Source: Zestomonas carbonaria
GTDB lineage: Bacteria; Pseudomonadota; Gammaproteobacteria; Pseudomonadales; Pseudomonadaceae
Direction: 5' to 3'
NCBI RefSeq assembly: GCF_904061905.1
Contig: NZ_CAJFCI010000023.1
Span: forward strand, 62,001 to 126,000
Length of the DNA stretch: 64,000 nucleotides
Shown here piece by piece: positions 29,844-41,317 of the stretch. A program made the translations under genes and the position numbers. Under the pieces are notes generated by a model. It did no database searches and was not told where the DNA came from. It saw nothing but the letters and a program-made list of their open reading frames with translations. Within the stretch, counting starts at the first letter, position 1; each line of letters opens with the position of its first letter.

Positions 29844-29910
29844 TCAGCACCCCGGCGGACGCCAGTCGTCCGCCGGGGTGACCGATCCGGGAAACGTGTT
29901 ATGATGGGCC

Positions 29911-29934
29911 AGCCGGGAAAATCCCGGCTTTTTT
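29911..29934 (+). terminator. intrinsic terminator after hflC
   Basis: AGCCGGGA/TCCCGGCT stem, AAA loop and six T. A TATGAT hexamer (29900-29905) lies immediately upstream, so a promoter for the following small gene may fire directly into this hairpin. Confidence 0.8.
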
Positions 29935-29949
29935 GCGTCTGTGGGAATC

Positions 29950-30135
29950 ATGTGGCAGGAACTCGGCATAGCGGTGTGTCTGATGCTGGTGCTGGAAGGC
30001 ATCCTGCCCTTTCTCTATCCGCGACGCTGGCGCGAGACGATCGTCCAGGTGGCACGGCTGCCTGATCGTCACCTGCGCCTCATCGGGCTGGCCAGCATGC
30101 TGCTGGGTACCGCCCTCCTGTATCTGCTTCACTGA
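29950..30135 (+). CDS. DUF2065-type small inner-membrane protein
   Basis: A 61-residue protein with two hydrophobic segments ([20 protein letters not shown] and [18 protein letters not shown]) joined by a basic turn ([19 protein letters not shown]). This matches the DUF2065 family, which commonly sits between hflC and hisZ or purA; function unknown. The ATG at 29950 is preferred over a GTG three codons upstream. It lies 35 bp before hisZ. Confidence 0.8.
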   Translation: MWQELGIAVCLMLVLEGILPFLYPRRWRETIVQVARLPDRHLRLIGLASMLLGTALLYLLH

Positions 30136-30170
30136 AGGCTTGCCGCCCGTACCGAGAGGGGAATGGCGAA

Positions 30171-32703
<2,533 letters not shown>

Positions 32704-32722
32704 GCTGGGTGATGGAAGAGAG

Positions 32723-32748
32723 AAGGGCCGCCATGTGCGGCCCTTTTT
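32723..32748 (+). terminator. intrinsic terminator after purA
   Basis: AAGGGCCGC/GCGGCCCTT stem, CATGT loop and a run of five T, 20 bp past the purA stop. Confidence 0.9.
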
Positions 32749-32811
32749 CTTGGGCGTCTTTATTGGTTCCTCGCGTCCGCGGGGATGGCGAGTGTGTGCC
32801 CTGAACCCCAG

Positions 32812-32836
32812 TCATTCCCGCGAACGCGGGAATCCA
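32812..32836. repeat. single TCATTCCCGCGAACGCGGGA repeat module
   Basis: A palindromic TTCCCGCG-AA-CGCGGGAA unit followed by TCCAATA, the stand-alone form of a module found inside composite elements B, C and D. A diverged neighbour (TCCTCGCGTCCGCGGGGA) lies at about 32766. Confidence 0.75.
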
Positions 32837-32862
32837 ATAGAGAACCAGCAAATCGCAGGCAT

Positions 32863-32889
32863 AAAAAAACCGAGCCATTCGGCTCGGTT
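32863..32889 (-). terminator. terminator of the tRNA-Leu transcript
   Basis: Read on the minus strand: ACCGAGCC/GGCTCGGT stem with a 4-nt loop and seven T, 10 bp after the CCA end of the first-listed tRNA. A weaker relative (33067-33085, same stem sequence core) sits between the two tRNA genes. Confidence 0.85.
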
Positions 32890-32898
32890 CTTTGAAAT

Positions 32899-32985
32899 TG
32901 GTGCCCAGGAGAAGACTCGAACTTCCACGGTGTTGCCACCACTGATACCTGAAACCAGCGCGTCTACCAATTCCGCCACCTGGGC
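32899..32985 (-). tRNA. tRNA-Leu (CAG), distal copy
   Basis: 87 nt including an encoded CCA. Acceptor arms GCCCAGG/CCTGGGC, anticodon stem CTGGT/ATCAG around loop TTCAGGT, giving anticodon CAG, and a long class II variable arm. The T arm contains GTTCGAGTC. Identical to the second copy. Confidence 0.95.
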
Positions 32986-33093
32986 ACAGCACGACGATCG
33001 CTCATCGCTTGAACCAGTGTTTCGCCGTTGCCGGCACGGAGCACTGTCTCCGTTAAACGATAAACCGAGCCATCAGCTCGGTTCATTTGAAAT

Positions 33094-33180
33094 TGGTGCC
33101 CAGGAGAAGACTCGAACTTCCACGGTGTTGCCACCACTGATACCTGAAACCAGCGCGTCTACCAATTCCGCCACCTGGGC
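33094..33180 (-). tRNA. tRNA-Leu (CAG), promoter-proximal copy
   Basis: Same 87 nt as the distal copy, including CCA. The two are separated by 108 bp and read from a shared promoter on the minus strand. Confidence 0.95.
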
Positions 33181-33244
33181 ACTGAAACGAATGATTGCTC
33201 ATGTCGTTCCGTGTTACAACGTCTCCTCGACGCTGTGGGCGCGA

Positions 33245-33274
33245 ACTATACGGGCGCCTATTTGGCTTGTAAAC
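33245..33274 (-). promoter_or_regulatory. promoter of the tRNA-Leu pair, with GC-rich discriminator
   Basis: On the minus strand TTTACA (33274-33269), an 18-bp spacer, then TATAGT (33250-33245). The bases after the -10 read TCGCGCCC, the GC-rich discriminator usual for stringently controlled stable-RNA promoters. It is about 65 bp upstream of the first tRNA. Confidence 0.65.
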
Positions 33275-33388
33275 CCCTGATGGCGAAAAAATTATTGTCG
33301 CCTGAAAAGCTGCGTCGACAGGCAATTTCGCGCTTCAATAGACGAATGACGCATCTATTTGTGCAAAAACAAAGGTAACCCCACTTAA

Positions 33389-35935
33389 ATGGCCGATTGG
33401 CAATCCCTCGATCCCGAGGCCGCGCGTGAAGCGGAAAAATACGAAAACCCCATTCCCAGTCGCGAGCTGATCCTTCATCACCTCGCCGAGCGCGGCTCGC
33501 CGGCGAGCCGTGAGCAGCTCCTCGAAGAATTCGGCCTGACCGAAGAGGAGCAGGTCGAAGCACTGCGCCGCCGTCTGCGCGCCATGGAGCGCGATGGGCA
33601 ACTGATCTATACCCGTCGTGGCACCTACGCGCCGGTGGACAAGCTGGACCTGATCCGCGGCCGCGTCAGCGGGCACCGCGACGGCTTCGGCTTCATGGTC
33701 CCGGACGACGGCAGCGACGACCTGTTCCTCAGTCCGGGGCAGATGCGCCTGGTGTTCGACGGCGACATCGTGCTCGCCCGGGTCTCCGGCTTCGACCGGC
33801 GTGGCCGCCGCGAAGGCGCCATCGTCGAGATCCTCGAACGTGCCCACGAAACCGTGGTCGGCCGTTATTTCGAGGAAGGCGGCATCGGCTTCGTCACCCC
33901 GGACAATCCCAAGGTCCAGCAGGAGGTGCTGGTCACCCCTGGACGCACCGCCGGCGCCAAGGTCGGCCAGTTCGTCGAGATCAGGATCACCCACTGGCCG
34001 ACCGCGCGCTTCCAGCCGCAGGGCGACATCGTCGAGGTGATCGGCAACTACATGGCGCCGGGCATGGAGATCGACGTCGCCCTGCGCAGCTATGACATCC
34101 CCCATGTCTGGCCGCAGGCGGTGATCCGCGAGGCGCGCAAGCTCAAGCCGGAAGTCGAGGAGAAGGACAAGGAGAAGCGCATCGACCTGCGCCACCTGCC
34201 GTTCGTCACCATCGACGGTGAGGACGCGCGCGACTTCGACGACGCCGTGTACTGCGAGAAGAACAGCAGCCGCTGGAAGCTGTTTTCCGGCGGCTGGAAG
34301 CTCTACGTGGCGATCGCCGACGTGTCGCACTACGTCAAGGTCGGTTCGGCGCTGGACGAAGAGGCGCAGGTGCGCGGCAACTCGGTGTACTTCCCCGAGC
34401 GCGTGGTGCCGATGCTGCCCGAGGAGCTTTCCAACGGCCTGTGCTCGCTGAATCCGCACGTCGACCGCCTGGCGATGGTCTGCGAGATGAGCCTTTCCAA
34501 GACCGGCAAGCTGGTCGACTACCAGTTCTACGAGGCGGTGATCCACTCCCATGCGCGGCTGACCTACAACAAGGTCAGCGCCATGCTCGAACAGCCGAAG
34601 AGTGCCGAGGCCAAGAAGCTGCGTGGCGAGTACGCCGAGGTGGTGCCGCATCTCAAGGAACTCTACGCGCTGTACAAGGTGCTGCTGGCGGCGCGCCACG
34701 AGCGTGGCGCCATCGACTTCGAGACCCAGGAGACGCGCATCATCTTCGGCTCCGGGCGCAAGATCGCCGAGATCAGGCCAACCCAGCGCAACGATGCGCA
34801 CAAGCTCATCGAGGAATGCATGCTGGCCGCCAACGTGGCGACCGCGCGTTTCATGCAGGATCACGACATTCCGTCCCTGTACCGCGTGCACGACGGTCCG
34901 CCGCCGGAGCGCCTGGAGAAGCTGCGCGCCTTCCTCGGCGAGCTGGGCCTGTCGCTGCAGCGTGGCAAGAAACCCAAGGAAGGGCCGTCGCCGAAGGATT
35001 ACCAGGCCCTGCTGGAAACCATCCAGGACCGCCCGGACTTCCACCTGATCCAGACCGTGATGCTGCGCTCGCTGAGCCAGGCGGTGTACAGCGCCGACAA
35101 CAACGGCCACTTCGGTCTCAACTACGAGGCCTACACCCACTTCACCTCGCCGATCCGCCGCTATCCGGACCTGCTGGTGCATCGCGCGATCCGCAGCGTG
35201 ATCCGCTCCAGGCGCGAGACCCCGCACGTCAAGCGGGCCGGCGCGCCGAGCATGCCCAAGGCGCGCATCTATCCGTATGACGAGGCGGGCCTGGAGAAGC
35301 TTGGCGAGCAGTGCTCGATGACCGAGCGGCGCGCGGACGAGGCCACCCGCGACGTGGTCAACTGGCTCAAGTGCGAGTTCATGCAGGACCGCGTCGGCGA
35401 GGTTTTCGACGGCGTGATTACCGCGGCGACCGGTTTCGGCATCTTCGTCGAGCTGACCGACATCTTCGTCGAGGGTCTGGTGCACGTCACCGCGTTGCCG
35501 GCCGACTACTACCACTTCGACCCGGTGCACCATCGCCTGTCCGGCGAGCGCAGCGGCCGCAGCTTCCGCCTCGGCGACAGCGTGCAGGTCAAGGTCATGC
35601 GCGTCGATCTGGACGAGCGCAAGATCGACTTCGAACTGGCCGAAGGCGTGCAGGGCAAGGCCTCGCCGAAGCGCAGCCGCGGTGCCGAGACCCCGGCGAA
35701 GCGTGGGGGCAAGACCGGTGGCGCGGAACTCGGTAATACCGACGTGCAGAAGAGTCGCGCGGTGAAGCAGGCGCTGCTCGCCGAAGCCAAGTCGGGCGGA
35801 CGCGACAAGGGCCGGCCGGCGGCGAATGCGAAGCAGCCGGCAAAGCCGAGCAAGCACCGCAAGGGCGGTAAGCCCAAGTCGGCTGCGCCGGCGCCTGCCG
35901 CGAGCAAACCCCGTAAACGCAAGGCCAAGTCATGA
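33389..35935 (+). CDS. rnr: ribonuclease R
   Basis: RNase R is a 3'-5' exoribonuclease that degrades structured RNA and takes part in trans-translation and rRNA quality control. The 848 residues show an N-terminal helix-turn-helix ([20 protein letters not shown]), cold-shock domains, the RNB catalytic domain ([16 protein letters not shown] with metal-binding aspartates, [16 protein letters not shown]), an S1 domain ([17 protein letters not shown]) and a Lys/Ala-rich tail. It is somewhat shorter than P. aeruginosa RNase R (about 907), mainly in low-complexity tail by expectation. It overlaps rlmB by 4 bp. Confidence 0.96.
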   Translation: MADWQSLDPEAAREAEKYENPIPSRELILHHLAERGSPASREQLLEEFGLTEEEQVEALRRRLRAMERDGQLIYTRRGTYAPVDKLDLIRGRVSGHRDGFGFMVPDDGSDDLFLSPGQMRLVFDGDIVLARVSGFDRRGRREGAIVEILERAHETVVGRYFEEGGIGFVTPDNPKVQQEVLVTPGRTAGAKVGQFVEIRITHWPTARFQPQGDIVEVIGNYMAPGMEIDVALRSYDIPHVWPQAVIREARKLKPEVEEKDKEKRIDLRHLPFVTIDGEDARDFDDAVYCEKNSSRWKLFSGGWKLYVAIADVSHYVKVGSALDEEAQVRGNSVYFPERVVPMLPEELSNGLCSLNPHVDRLAMVCEMSLSKTGKLVDYQFYEAVIHSHARLTYNKVSAMLEQPKSAEAKKLRGEYAEVVPHLKELYALYKVLLAARHERGAIDFETQETRIIFGSGRKIAEIRPTQRNDAHKLIEECMLAANVATARFMQDHDIPSLYRVHDGPPPERLEKLRAFLGELGLSLQRGKKPKEGPSPKDYQALLETIQDRPDFHLIQTVMLRSLSQAVYSADNNGHFGLNYEAYTHFTSPIRRYPDLLVHRAIRSVIRSRRETPHVKRAGAPSMPKARIYPYDEAGLEKLGEQCSMTERRADEATRDVVNWLKCEFMQDRVGEVFDGVITAATGFGIFVELTDIFVEGLVHVTALPADYYHFDPVHHRLSGERSGRSFRLGDSVQVKVMRVDLDERKIDFELAEGVQGKASPKRSRGAETPAKRGGKTGGAELGNTDVQKSRAVKQALLAEAKSGGRDKGRPAANAKQPAKPSKHRKGGKPKSAAPAPAASKPRKRKAKS

Positions 35936-36687
35936 GTCAGTGGGAAAAGATCTACGGCGTGCATGCCGTGGAAGCGTTGCTGCGTCACCATCCCAAGCGC
36001 GTCAAGCGCATCTGGCTGGCCGAAGGGCGGCGCGACCCGCGCGTGCAGACCTTGCTGGACCTGGCCGGACGGGCGCGGGTCGAGGTCGGCCAGGTCGACC
36101 GCCGTGAGCTGGACGAATGGATCGAGGGCGTGCACCAGGGCGTGGTGGCGGAGGTCAGCCCCAGCCAGGTGTGGGGCGAGGCGATGCTCGAGGAACTGCT
36201 CGACCGCACCGAGAGCGTGCCGCTGCTGCTGGTGCTGGACGGCGTCACCGACCCGCACAACCTCGGCGCCTGCCTGCGTACCGCCGATGCCGCCGGGGCG
36301 CTGGCGGTGATCGTGCCCAAGGACAAGTCGGCGACTCTCAACGCCACCGTGCGCAAGGTCGCCTGCGGCGCCGCCGAGGTGATTCCACTGGTCGCCGTCA
36401 CCAACCTGGCGCGCAGCCTGGAAAAGCTCCAGCAACGCGGCCTGTGGGTGGTCGGCACCGCCGGCGAGGCCGAGCAGGAGCTCTACCAGCAGGACCTCAC
36501 CGGGCCGCTGGTGCTGGTGATGGGCGCGGAAGGCAAGGGCATGCGCCGGCTGACCCGCGAGCACTGCGACTATCTCGTCAAGCTGCCGATGGCTGGCAGC
36601 GTCAGCAGCCTCAACGTCTCGGTGGCCACCGGGGTGTGCCTGTTCGAGGCGGTCAGGCAGCGGCAGGTTGTGGGCAAGAGCCGATAA
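35932..36687 (+). CDS. rlmB: 23S rRNA (guanosine-2'-O-) methyltransferase RlmB
   Basis: RlmB methylates G2251 of 23S rRNA (E. coli numbering). The 251 residues have an N-terminal substrate-binding domain ([17 protein letters not shown]) and a SpoU knot domain: [35 protein letters not shown] and [22 protein letters not shown] overlap with rnr. Its stop codon TAA is the end of the GCCGATAA that opens composite element C. Confidence 0.96.
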   Translation: MSQWEKIYGVHAVEALLRHHPKRVKRIWLAEGRRDPRVQTLLDLAGRARVEVGQVDRRELDEWIEGVHQGVVAEVSPSQVWGEAMLEELLDRTESVPLLLVLDGVTDPHNLGACLRTADAAGALAVIVPKDKSATLNATVRKVACGAAEVIPLVAVTNLARSLEKLQQRGLWVVGTAGEAEQELYQQDLTGPLVLVMGAEGKGMRRLTREHCDYLVKLPMAGSVSSLNVSVATGVCLFEAVRQRQVVGKSR

Positions 36688-37090
36688 AAGCGCTGGAGGC
36701 TGGAGGGCTGGACGAAAAGGCGGCCCGGCTTTTGTAGGGTGCGCCGCGCGCACCGTTTACCCTGGCGCCAGCAGGGTGTTTCGCCGGAAACGTAGGTGTT
36801 GGAACCGGATCGGTGCGCATGGCGCACCCTACGTGAAAGCCTCTCCCTCGACCGTCATCCCCGCGAACGCGGGGACCCAGTAAACAGCCTCCCGGATTTC
36901 ATCCGGGCTACTCGTTCGCTGTTGTAGGAGCCAGCTTGCTGGCGATGCTTTGGCGTTTCTGGGGATCGCGCGCATGGCGCGCTCCTATAGGTCGGCATCG
37001 ATGTTGACCTGTAGGATCGGCGGGGACGCCCAGTTCCATGGCCGCGAAAAAAGGTTTGACGCAGAAGGTGAATGGCCAGCCTCCAGCCTG
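36680..37090. repeat. composite intergenic repeat element, copy C
   Basis: Same module order as copy B: GCCGATAAAAGCGCTGGAGG with GGCTGGA heptamers, GTAGGGTGCGC/GCGCACCCTAC pair, CCCCGCGAACGCGGGGACCC, CCCGGATTTCATCCGGGCTA, GTAGGAGCCAGCTTGCTGGC, GCGCGCATGGCGCGCTCCTAT, GGATCGGCGGGGACGCCCAG and a short CCAGCCTCCAGCCT end. The first module contains the rlmB stop codon. It lies upstream of the rpsF promoter. Confidence 0.9.
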
Positions 37091-37112
37091 CTCAAATAAT
37101 CGCCAGTCCGCC

Positions 37113-37141
37113 TTGCGCCGGCCGGGCTGCTTCCCTAGAAT
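37113..37141 (+). promoter_or_regulatory. promoter of the rpsF operon
   Basis: TTGCGC (37113-37118), a 17-bp spacer, TAGAAT (37136-37141). The expected transcript has a leader of about 110 nt before rpsF. Confidence 0.6.
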
Positions 37142-37212
37142 GTCGCCCCTTGCCGCGCTGGCAGGCCTTTGCGCGCCTCCGGCCCGGCAAACCAAGAAGA
37201 GTCATTCACTCC

Positions 37213-37240
37213 TTGCCTGACCGCTCCGGTGGCAGGCTAC
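37213..37240 (+). promoter_or_regulatory. candidate S6:S18 leader element
   Basis: The leader before rpsF holds a hairpin GCCTG (37215-37219)/CAGGC (37233-37237) enclosing ACCGCTCCGGTGG, that is, a helix interrupted by an internal loop with a CCG. Leaders of rpsF-rpsR operons in many bacteria contain a CCG-bearing hairpin that binds the S6-S18 complex and represses the operon. The resemblance is by eye and the assignment is tentative. Confidence 0.35.
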
Positions 37241-37258
37241 AACCCGTAAGGAGCATTT

Positions 37259-37675
37259 ATGCGTCATTACGAAATCGTCTTTCTGGTTCACCCGGACCAG
37301 AGCGAGCAAGTCGGCGGCATGGTCGAGCGTTACACCAAGCTGATCGAAGAAGATGGCGGCAAGATCCACCGCCTGGAAGACTGGGGCCGTCGTCAACTGG
37401 CCTACGCCATCAACAACGTCCACAAAGCCCACTACGTGCTGATGAACGTTGAGTGCACCGGCAAGGCGCTGGCCGAGCTGGAAGACAACTTCCGCTACAA
37501 CGATGCCGTGATCCGTAACCTAGTCATCCGTCGCGACGAAGCCGTCACCGGTCAGTCCGAGATGCTCAAGGCCGAGGAAAACCGCAGTGAGCGTCGTGAG
37601 CGTCGCGAGCGCGTCGAGAGTGCTGAAACCGCCGAGGGCGAGGACAGCAGCGACAGCGAAAACGCTGACGAGTAA
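37259..37675 (+). CDS. rpsF: 30S ribosomal protein S6
   Basis: Small-subunit protein that pairs with S18. Starts [18 protein letters not shown] and has [12 protein letters not shown]; 138 residues with an acidic, glutamate/serine-rich tail as in other Pseudomonas S6. TAAGGAG lies 6 bp before the ATG. Confidence 0.97.
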   Translation: MRHYEIVFLVHPDQSEQVGGMVERYTKLIEEDGGKIHRLEDWGRRQLAYAINNVHKAHYVLMNVECTGKALAELEDNFRYNDAVIRNLVIRRDEAVTGQSEMLKAEENRSERRERRERVESAETAEGEDSSDSENADE

Positions 37676-37703
37676 TCCACGGATCTATTGAGGAGCCACT
37701 GTC

Positions 37704-37934
37704 ATGGCACGTTTCTTCCGTCGTCGTAAGTTCTGCCGTTTCACCGCTGAAGACGTGAAAGAGATCGACTACAAGGATCTCAACACCCTGAAGGCCTACA
37801 TCTCGGAAACCGGCAAGATCGTTCCTAGCCGTATCACCGGTACCAAGGCTCGCTATCAGCGTCAGTTGGGCACCGCTATCAAGCGCGCCCGTTTCCTGGC
37901 CCTGCTGCCCTACACCGACAGCCACGGCCGCTGA
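37704..37934 (+). CDS. rpsR: 30S ribosomal protein S18
   Basis: 76-residue basic protein with [20 protein letters not shown] and the [24 protein letters not shown] core of S18. Lies 28 bp after rpsF with GAGGAG upstream. Confidence 0.97.
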   Translation: MARFFRRRKFCRFTAEDVKEIDYKDLNTLKAYISETGKIVPSRITGTKARYQRQLGTAIKRARFLALLPYTDSHGR

Positions 37935-37970
37935 GAGCGGACGGTCGACAAGCAGTAAGGATTGAATCGC

Positions 37971-38864
37971 ATGCGTGCCCTGGCTGAGTTCATCATGCGC
38001 GGACGTATGCAAGCCACCCTCGTGGTGGTGGGGTCTGCGGCATTGCCGCTGTTGTTCTGGTTGAGCGCCGCCGCCGGCAGCCTGGTATTGCTGCGGCGCG
38101 GTCTGAACGATGCGTTGGGCATCGTGCTCTGGGCCATACTGCCGGCCGTGGGCTGGTGGTATTTCGGCGAGCCGCGCACCGTGCTGGTGCTGGTGGGTAC
38201 GCTGGTCCTGGCGTTGTTGTTGCGCGCCAGCGAGTCCTGGGTACGGGTATTGCTGGCCAGCGTGGCGCTCGGCGTGGTGTATGGCGTGGTATTGGGCTCG
38301 GCGTTTCGCGAACCCATCGAGGCGATCGCGGCGGAGTTGCAGAAACTCATGCCGCAGATGCTCGGTGGACTCCACCAGCAGATGGGGGAGGAAGAGCAGG
38401 CGCGGCTGAATGCCTTGCTGGCACCGGTGCTGACCGGATTGATGGCGGGTCTGCTGCAAGCGGCCAGTCTGCTGAGCCTGATGCTCGGGCGTTACTGGCA
38501 GGCCGCGTTGTACAACCCCGGTGGTTTCGGCCGCGAGTTCCGCGCGCTGCGACTGCCGCTGGCGCTGGCGCTATTGCTCCTGGCCGGCATGCTGCTCGGC
38601 CCCAACCTCGGGGTCCAGGCCGCGATGCTGACGCCGCTGTGCAGCGTGCCGCTGGCGTTCGCCGGGCTGGCCCTGATCCATGGGCTGGTGGAGCAAGGCA
38701 AGCTGGGCAAGTTCTGGCTGGTCGGGCTGTACGTGACCCTGTTGCTGTTCATGCAACTGATTTATCCGTTACTGGTGGTGTTTGCCATTGTCGACAGTCT
38801 GATTGATTTTCGCGGTCGCCTGGCGCGCAAGAACGGCGCCGGACCCGCGAACGGTGAAGGTTAA
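37971..38864 (+). CDS. polytopic membrane protein between rpsR and rplI (DUF2232/YybS-like?)
   Basis: A 297-residue protein with about eight hydrophobic segments (for example LVVVGSAALPLLFWLSAAAG, VLVLVGTLVLALLL, LPLALALLLLAGMLLGPNLG). Function unknown. A membrane protein at this place in the rpsF-rpsR-rplI operon is conserved in Pseudomonas, and Gram-positive bacteria have YybS (DUF2232) in a similar spot, so the same family is possible. The ATG at 37971 is preferred over TTG at 37962 because TAAGGA is 9 bp before it. Confidence 0.6.
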   Translation: MRALAEFIMRGRMQATLVVVGSAALPLLFWLSAAAGSLVLLRRGLNDALGIVLWAILPAVGWWYFGEPRTVLVLVGTLVLALLLRASESWVRVLLASVALGVVYGVVLGSAFREPIEAIAAELQKLMPQMLGGLHQQMGEEEQARLNALLAPVLTGLMAGLLQAASLLSLMLGRYWQAALYNPGGFGREFRALRLPLALALLLLAGMLLGPNLGVQAAMLTPLCSVPLAFAGLALIHGLVEQGKLGKFWLVGLYVTLLLFMQLIYPLLVVFAIVDSLIDFRGRLARKNGAGPANGEG

Positions 38865-38885
38865 AAGTTAAGAGGTAAGACCCAA

Positions 38886-39332
38886 ATGGAAGTCATCCTG
38901 CTGGAAAAAATCGCCAATCTGGGCAACCTGGGCGACAAGGTGAGCGTCAAGTCCGGTTACGGCCGTAACTACCTGCTGCCGCAAGGCAAGGCCACCGCCG
39001 CTACCCCGGCCAACATCGCCGCGTTCGAAGCCCGTCGCGCCGAGCTGGAAAAAGCCGCTGCCGACAAGAAGGCCGCAGCCGAAACCCGCGCCGCGCAACT
39101 GGCCGAGCTGGAAGTCACCATCACCGCCACCGCTGGCGATGAAGGCAAGCTGTTCGGCTCCATCGGCACCCACGACATCGCCGACGCGCTGACCGCCGCT
39201 GGCGTCGAAGTGGCCAAGAGCGAAGTTCGCCTGCCCAACGGCACCATCCGCAACGTTGGCGAGTTCGACATCGCGCTGCACCTGCACACCGACGTCGAAG
39301 CTTCCGTCCGCGTCATCGTGGTGGCTGCCTAA
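38886..39332 (+). CDS. rplI: 50S ribosomal protein L9
   Basis: Large-subunit protein, 148 residues, with the N-terminal [19 protein letters not shown] and [16 protein letters not shown], a long central helix rich in Ala/Glu/Lys, and the C-terminal [16 protein letters not shown] domain. A terminator follows. Confidence 0.98.
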   Translation: MEVILLEKIANLGNLGDKVSVKSGYGRNYLLPQGKATAATPANIAAFEARRAELEKAAADKKAAAETRAAQLAELEVTITATAGDEGKLFGSIGTHDIADALTAAGVEVAKSEVRLPNGTIRNVGEFDIALHLHTDVEASVRVIVVAA

Positions 39333-39377
39333 GCAATACCGATCGCCTTTGCACCTTCGGGTGCGGGCGGTAACATC

Positions 39378-39417
39378 GGGCACGGTCCTGCGTGAGCGGG
39401 CCGTGCCCTTTGTTTTT
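39378..39417 (+). terminator. intrinsic terminator after rplI
   Basis: GGGCACGG/CCGTGCCC stem across a 15-nt loop region that can extend by CC/GG pairs, followed by TTTGTTTTT. Confidence 0.75.
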
Positions 39418-39509
39418 GGGTTATATCCCCGCCTCCCGAGAGAAGAATGGGGAATGCCCGCCAGGGCACCGTTTGTGTCTGTCCAATCCGAATTATGTCC
39501 GCCGAGCCC

Positions 39510-40904
39510 ATGAACGATATCAGCGTCCCCGAGCAATACGATCTGCAGACCGCCGCCCTCAAGGTGCCGCCGCATTCGATCGAGGCCGAACAGGCCGTGC
39601 TGGGCGGCTTGATGCTCGACAACAACGCCTGGGAGCGGGTGCTCGACGCGGTGTCCGATGGCGACTTCTACCGCCACGACCACCGTCTCATCTTCCGGGC
39701 CATCTTCAAGCTGGCCGAGCGCAACCACCCGTTCGACGTGGTGACCCTGTCCGAACAGCTCGACAAGGAAGGCCAACTGTCCCAGGTCGGCGGCCTGGCC
39801 TATCTCGGCGAGCTGGCCAAGAACACCCCGTCGGTGGCCAACATCAAGGCCTACGCGAGCATCATCCGCGAGCGCGCCACCTTGCGGAAGCTGATCGGCA
39901 TCAGCAACGAGATCGCCGACAGCGCCTACGAGCCCCAGGGCCGCAGCGGCGAGGAAATCCTCGACGAGGCCGAACGCAAGATCTTCGAGATCGCCGAGGC
40001 GCGGCCGAAGACCGGCGGGCCGGTGGGGATCAACGACATACTGGTCAAGGCCATCGACCGCATCGACAGCCTGTTCAACGCTGGCGACGCGATCACCGGC
40101 CTGTCCACCGGCTTCAACGACCTGGACAACCTGACCAGCGGCCTGCAGCCGGCCGACATGATCATCGTCGCCGGCCGTCCGTCGATGGGTAAGACCACCT
40201 TCGCCATGAACCTGGTGGAGAACGCGCTGATGCGCAGCGACAAGTCGATCCTCGTCTACTCGCTGGAAATGCCCTCGGAATCCATCGTCATCCGTATGCT
40301 CGCCTCGCTCGGGCGCATCGACCAGACCAAGGTGCGTTCCGGTCGCCTCGACGACGACGACTGGCCGCGGCTGACCTCGGCGGTCAACCTGCTCAACGAC
40401 CGCAAGCTGTTCATCGACGACACCGCCGGCATCAGCCCCTCGGAGATGCGCGCGCGCACCCGCCGGCTGGCCCGCGAGCACGGCGAGATCGGCCTGATCA
40501 TGGTCGACTACCTGCAGTTGATGCAGATTCCCGGCTCCAGCGGCGACAACCGGGTCAACGAGATCTCCGAGATCTCGCGCTCGCTGAAGGCGCTGGCCAA
40601 GGAATTCAACTGCCCGGTGATCGCCCTGTCGCAGCTCAACCGCGGCCTCGAACAGCGGCCGAACAAGCGCCCGATCAACTCCGACCTGCGTGAGTCCGGG
40701 GCCATTGAGCAGGACGCCGACATCATCCTGTTCGTCTACCGCGACGAGGTGTATCACCCAGAGACCGAGTTCAAGGGCGTCGCCGAGATCATCATCGGCA
40801 AGCAGCGTAACGGCCCGCTGGGCACCGCGCGGCTGGCCTTCCTCGGCAAGTACTCGCGCTTCGAGAACCTGGCGCCGGGTAGTTACCAGTTCGATGACGA
40901 ATAA
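39510..40904 (+). CDS. dnaB: replicative DNA helicase
   Basis: DnaB is the hexameric 5'-3' helicase of the replication fork. The N-terminal DnaG-interacting domain (PPHSIEAEQAVLGGLMLDNN) is followed by the RecA-like domain: Walker A AGRPSMGKTTFAMNL, IMVDYLQLMQ, and SQLNRGLEQRPNKRP. Starting at 39510 gives 464 residues, the P. aeruginosa length; an ATG at 39495 adds five residues and neither has a clear Shine-Dalgarno. The stop is 3 bp before composite element D. Confidence 0.96.
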   Translation: MNDISVPEQYDLQTAALKVPPHSIEAEQAVLGGLMLDNNAWERVLDAVSDGDFYRHDHRLIFRAIFKLAERNHPFDVVTLSEQLDKEGQLSQVGGLAYLGELAKNTPSVANIKAYASIIRERATLRKLIGISNEIADSAYEPQGRSGEEILDEAERKIFEIAEARPKTGGPVGINDILVKAIDRIDSLFNAGDAITGLSTGFNDLDNLTSGLQPADMIIVAGRPSMGKTTFAMNLVENALMRSDKSILVYSLEMPSESIVIRMLASLGRIDQTKVRSGRLDDDDWPRLTSAVNLLNDRKLFIDDTAGISPSEMRARTRRLAREHGEIGLIMVDYLQLMQIPGSSGDNRVNEISEISRSLKALAKEFNCPVIALSQLNRGLEQRPNKRPINSDLRESGAIEQDADIILFVYRDEVYHPETEFKGVAEIIIGKQRNGPLGTARLAFLGKYSRFENLAPGSYQFDDE

Positions 40905-40906
40905 GG

Positions 40907-41284
40907 GCCGATAAGGGCGCTGGAGGCTGGAAGGCTGGACGAAAAGGCGACGTGGGGGGCGTCCCCCTCGCTCCTACATGTTTATTGGGTCCCCGCGTTC
41001 GCGGGGACGACGGGGACGAAACCCCAGCGCCAGACCGTCATTCCCCTACGCGGGCCGCCGCTAACGCGGGAATCCAATAAACAGCCACGTAGCCACTCGT
41101 CCGCTGTTGTAGGAGCCAGCTTGCTGGCGATGCCTTGGACGTTGCCGGTGATCGCGCGCATGGCGCGCTCCTACAGGTCAGCATCAATGCCGTGTTCGTA
41201 GGATCGGCGGGGACGCCCAGTTCCATGGCCGCGATAAAAGGTTTGACGCAGAAGGTGCATGGCCAGCCTCCAGCCTCCAGCCTG
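40907..41284. repeat. composite intergenic repeat element, copy D
   Basis: Opens GCCGATAAGGGCGCTGGAGG with GGCTGGA heptamers, but the GTAGGGTGCGC pair of copies A-C is replaced by CGTCCCCCTCGCTCCTACATG and two CCGCGTTCGCGG / CGCGGGCC.. modules; it then rejoins the common order (GTAGGAGCCAGCTTGCTGGC, GCGCGCATGGCGCGCTCCTAC, GGATCGGCGGGGACGCCCAG) and ends CCAGCCTCCAGCCTCCAGCC. It fills the dnaB-alr gap. Confidence 0.9.
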
Positions 41285-41285
41285 T

Positions 41286-41291
41286 TAGAAT
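41286..41291 (+). promoter_or_regulatory. probable -10 box of alr
   Basis: TAGAAT two bases after the last heptamer of element D and 26 bp before the alr start. The -35 region would lie inside the element's heptamer array and does not match consensus. Confidence 0.4.
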
Positions 41292-41317
41292 GTCCCCTGT
41301 TTCCGTGGAGTCTTTCC

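Noticed and set aside
33335..35857. Open frame of 840 codons opposite rnr
   Set aside because: Shadow of the RNase R gene, composition His/Val/Gly-rich and without recognisable motifs.
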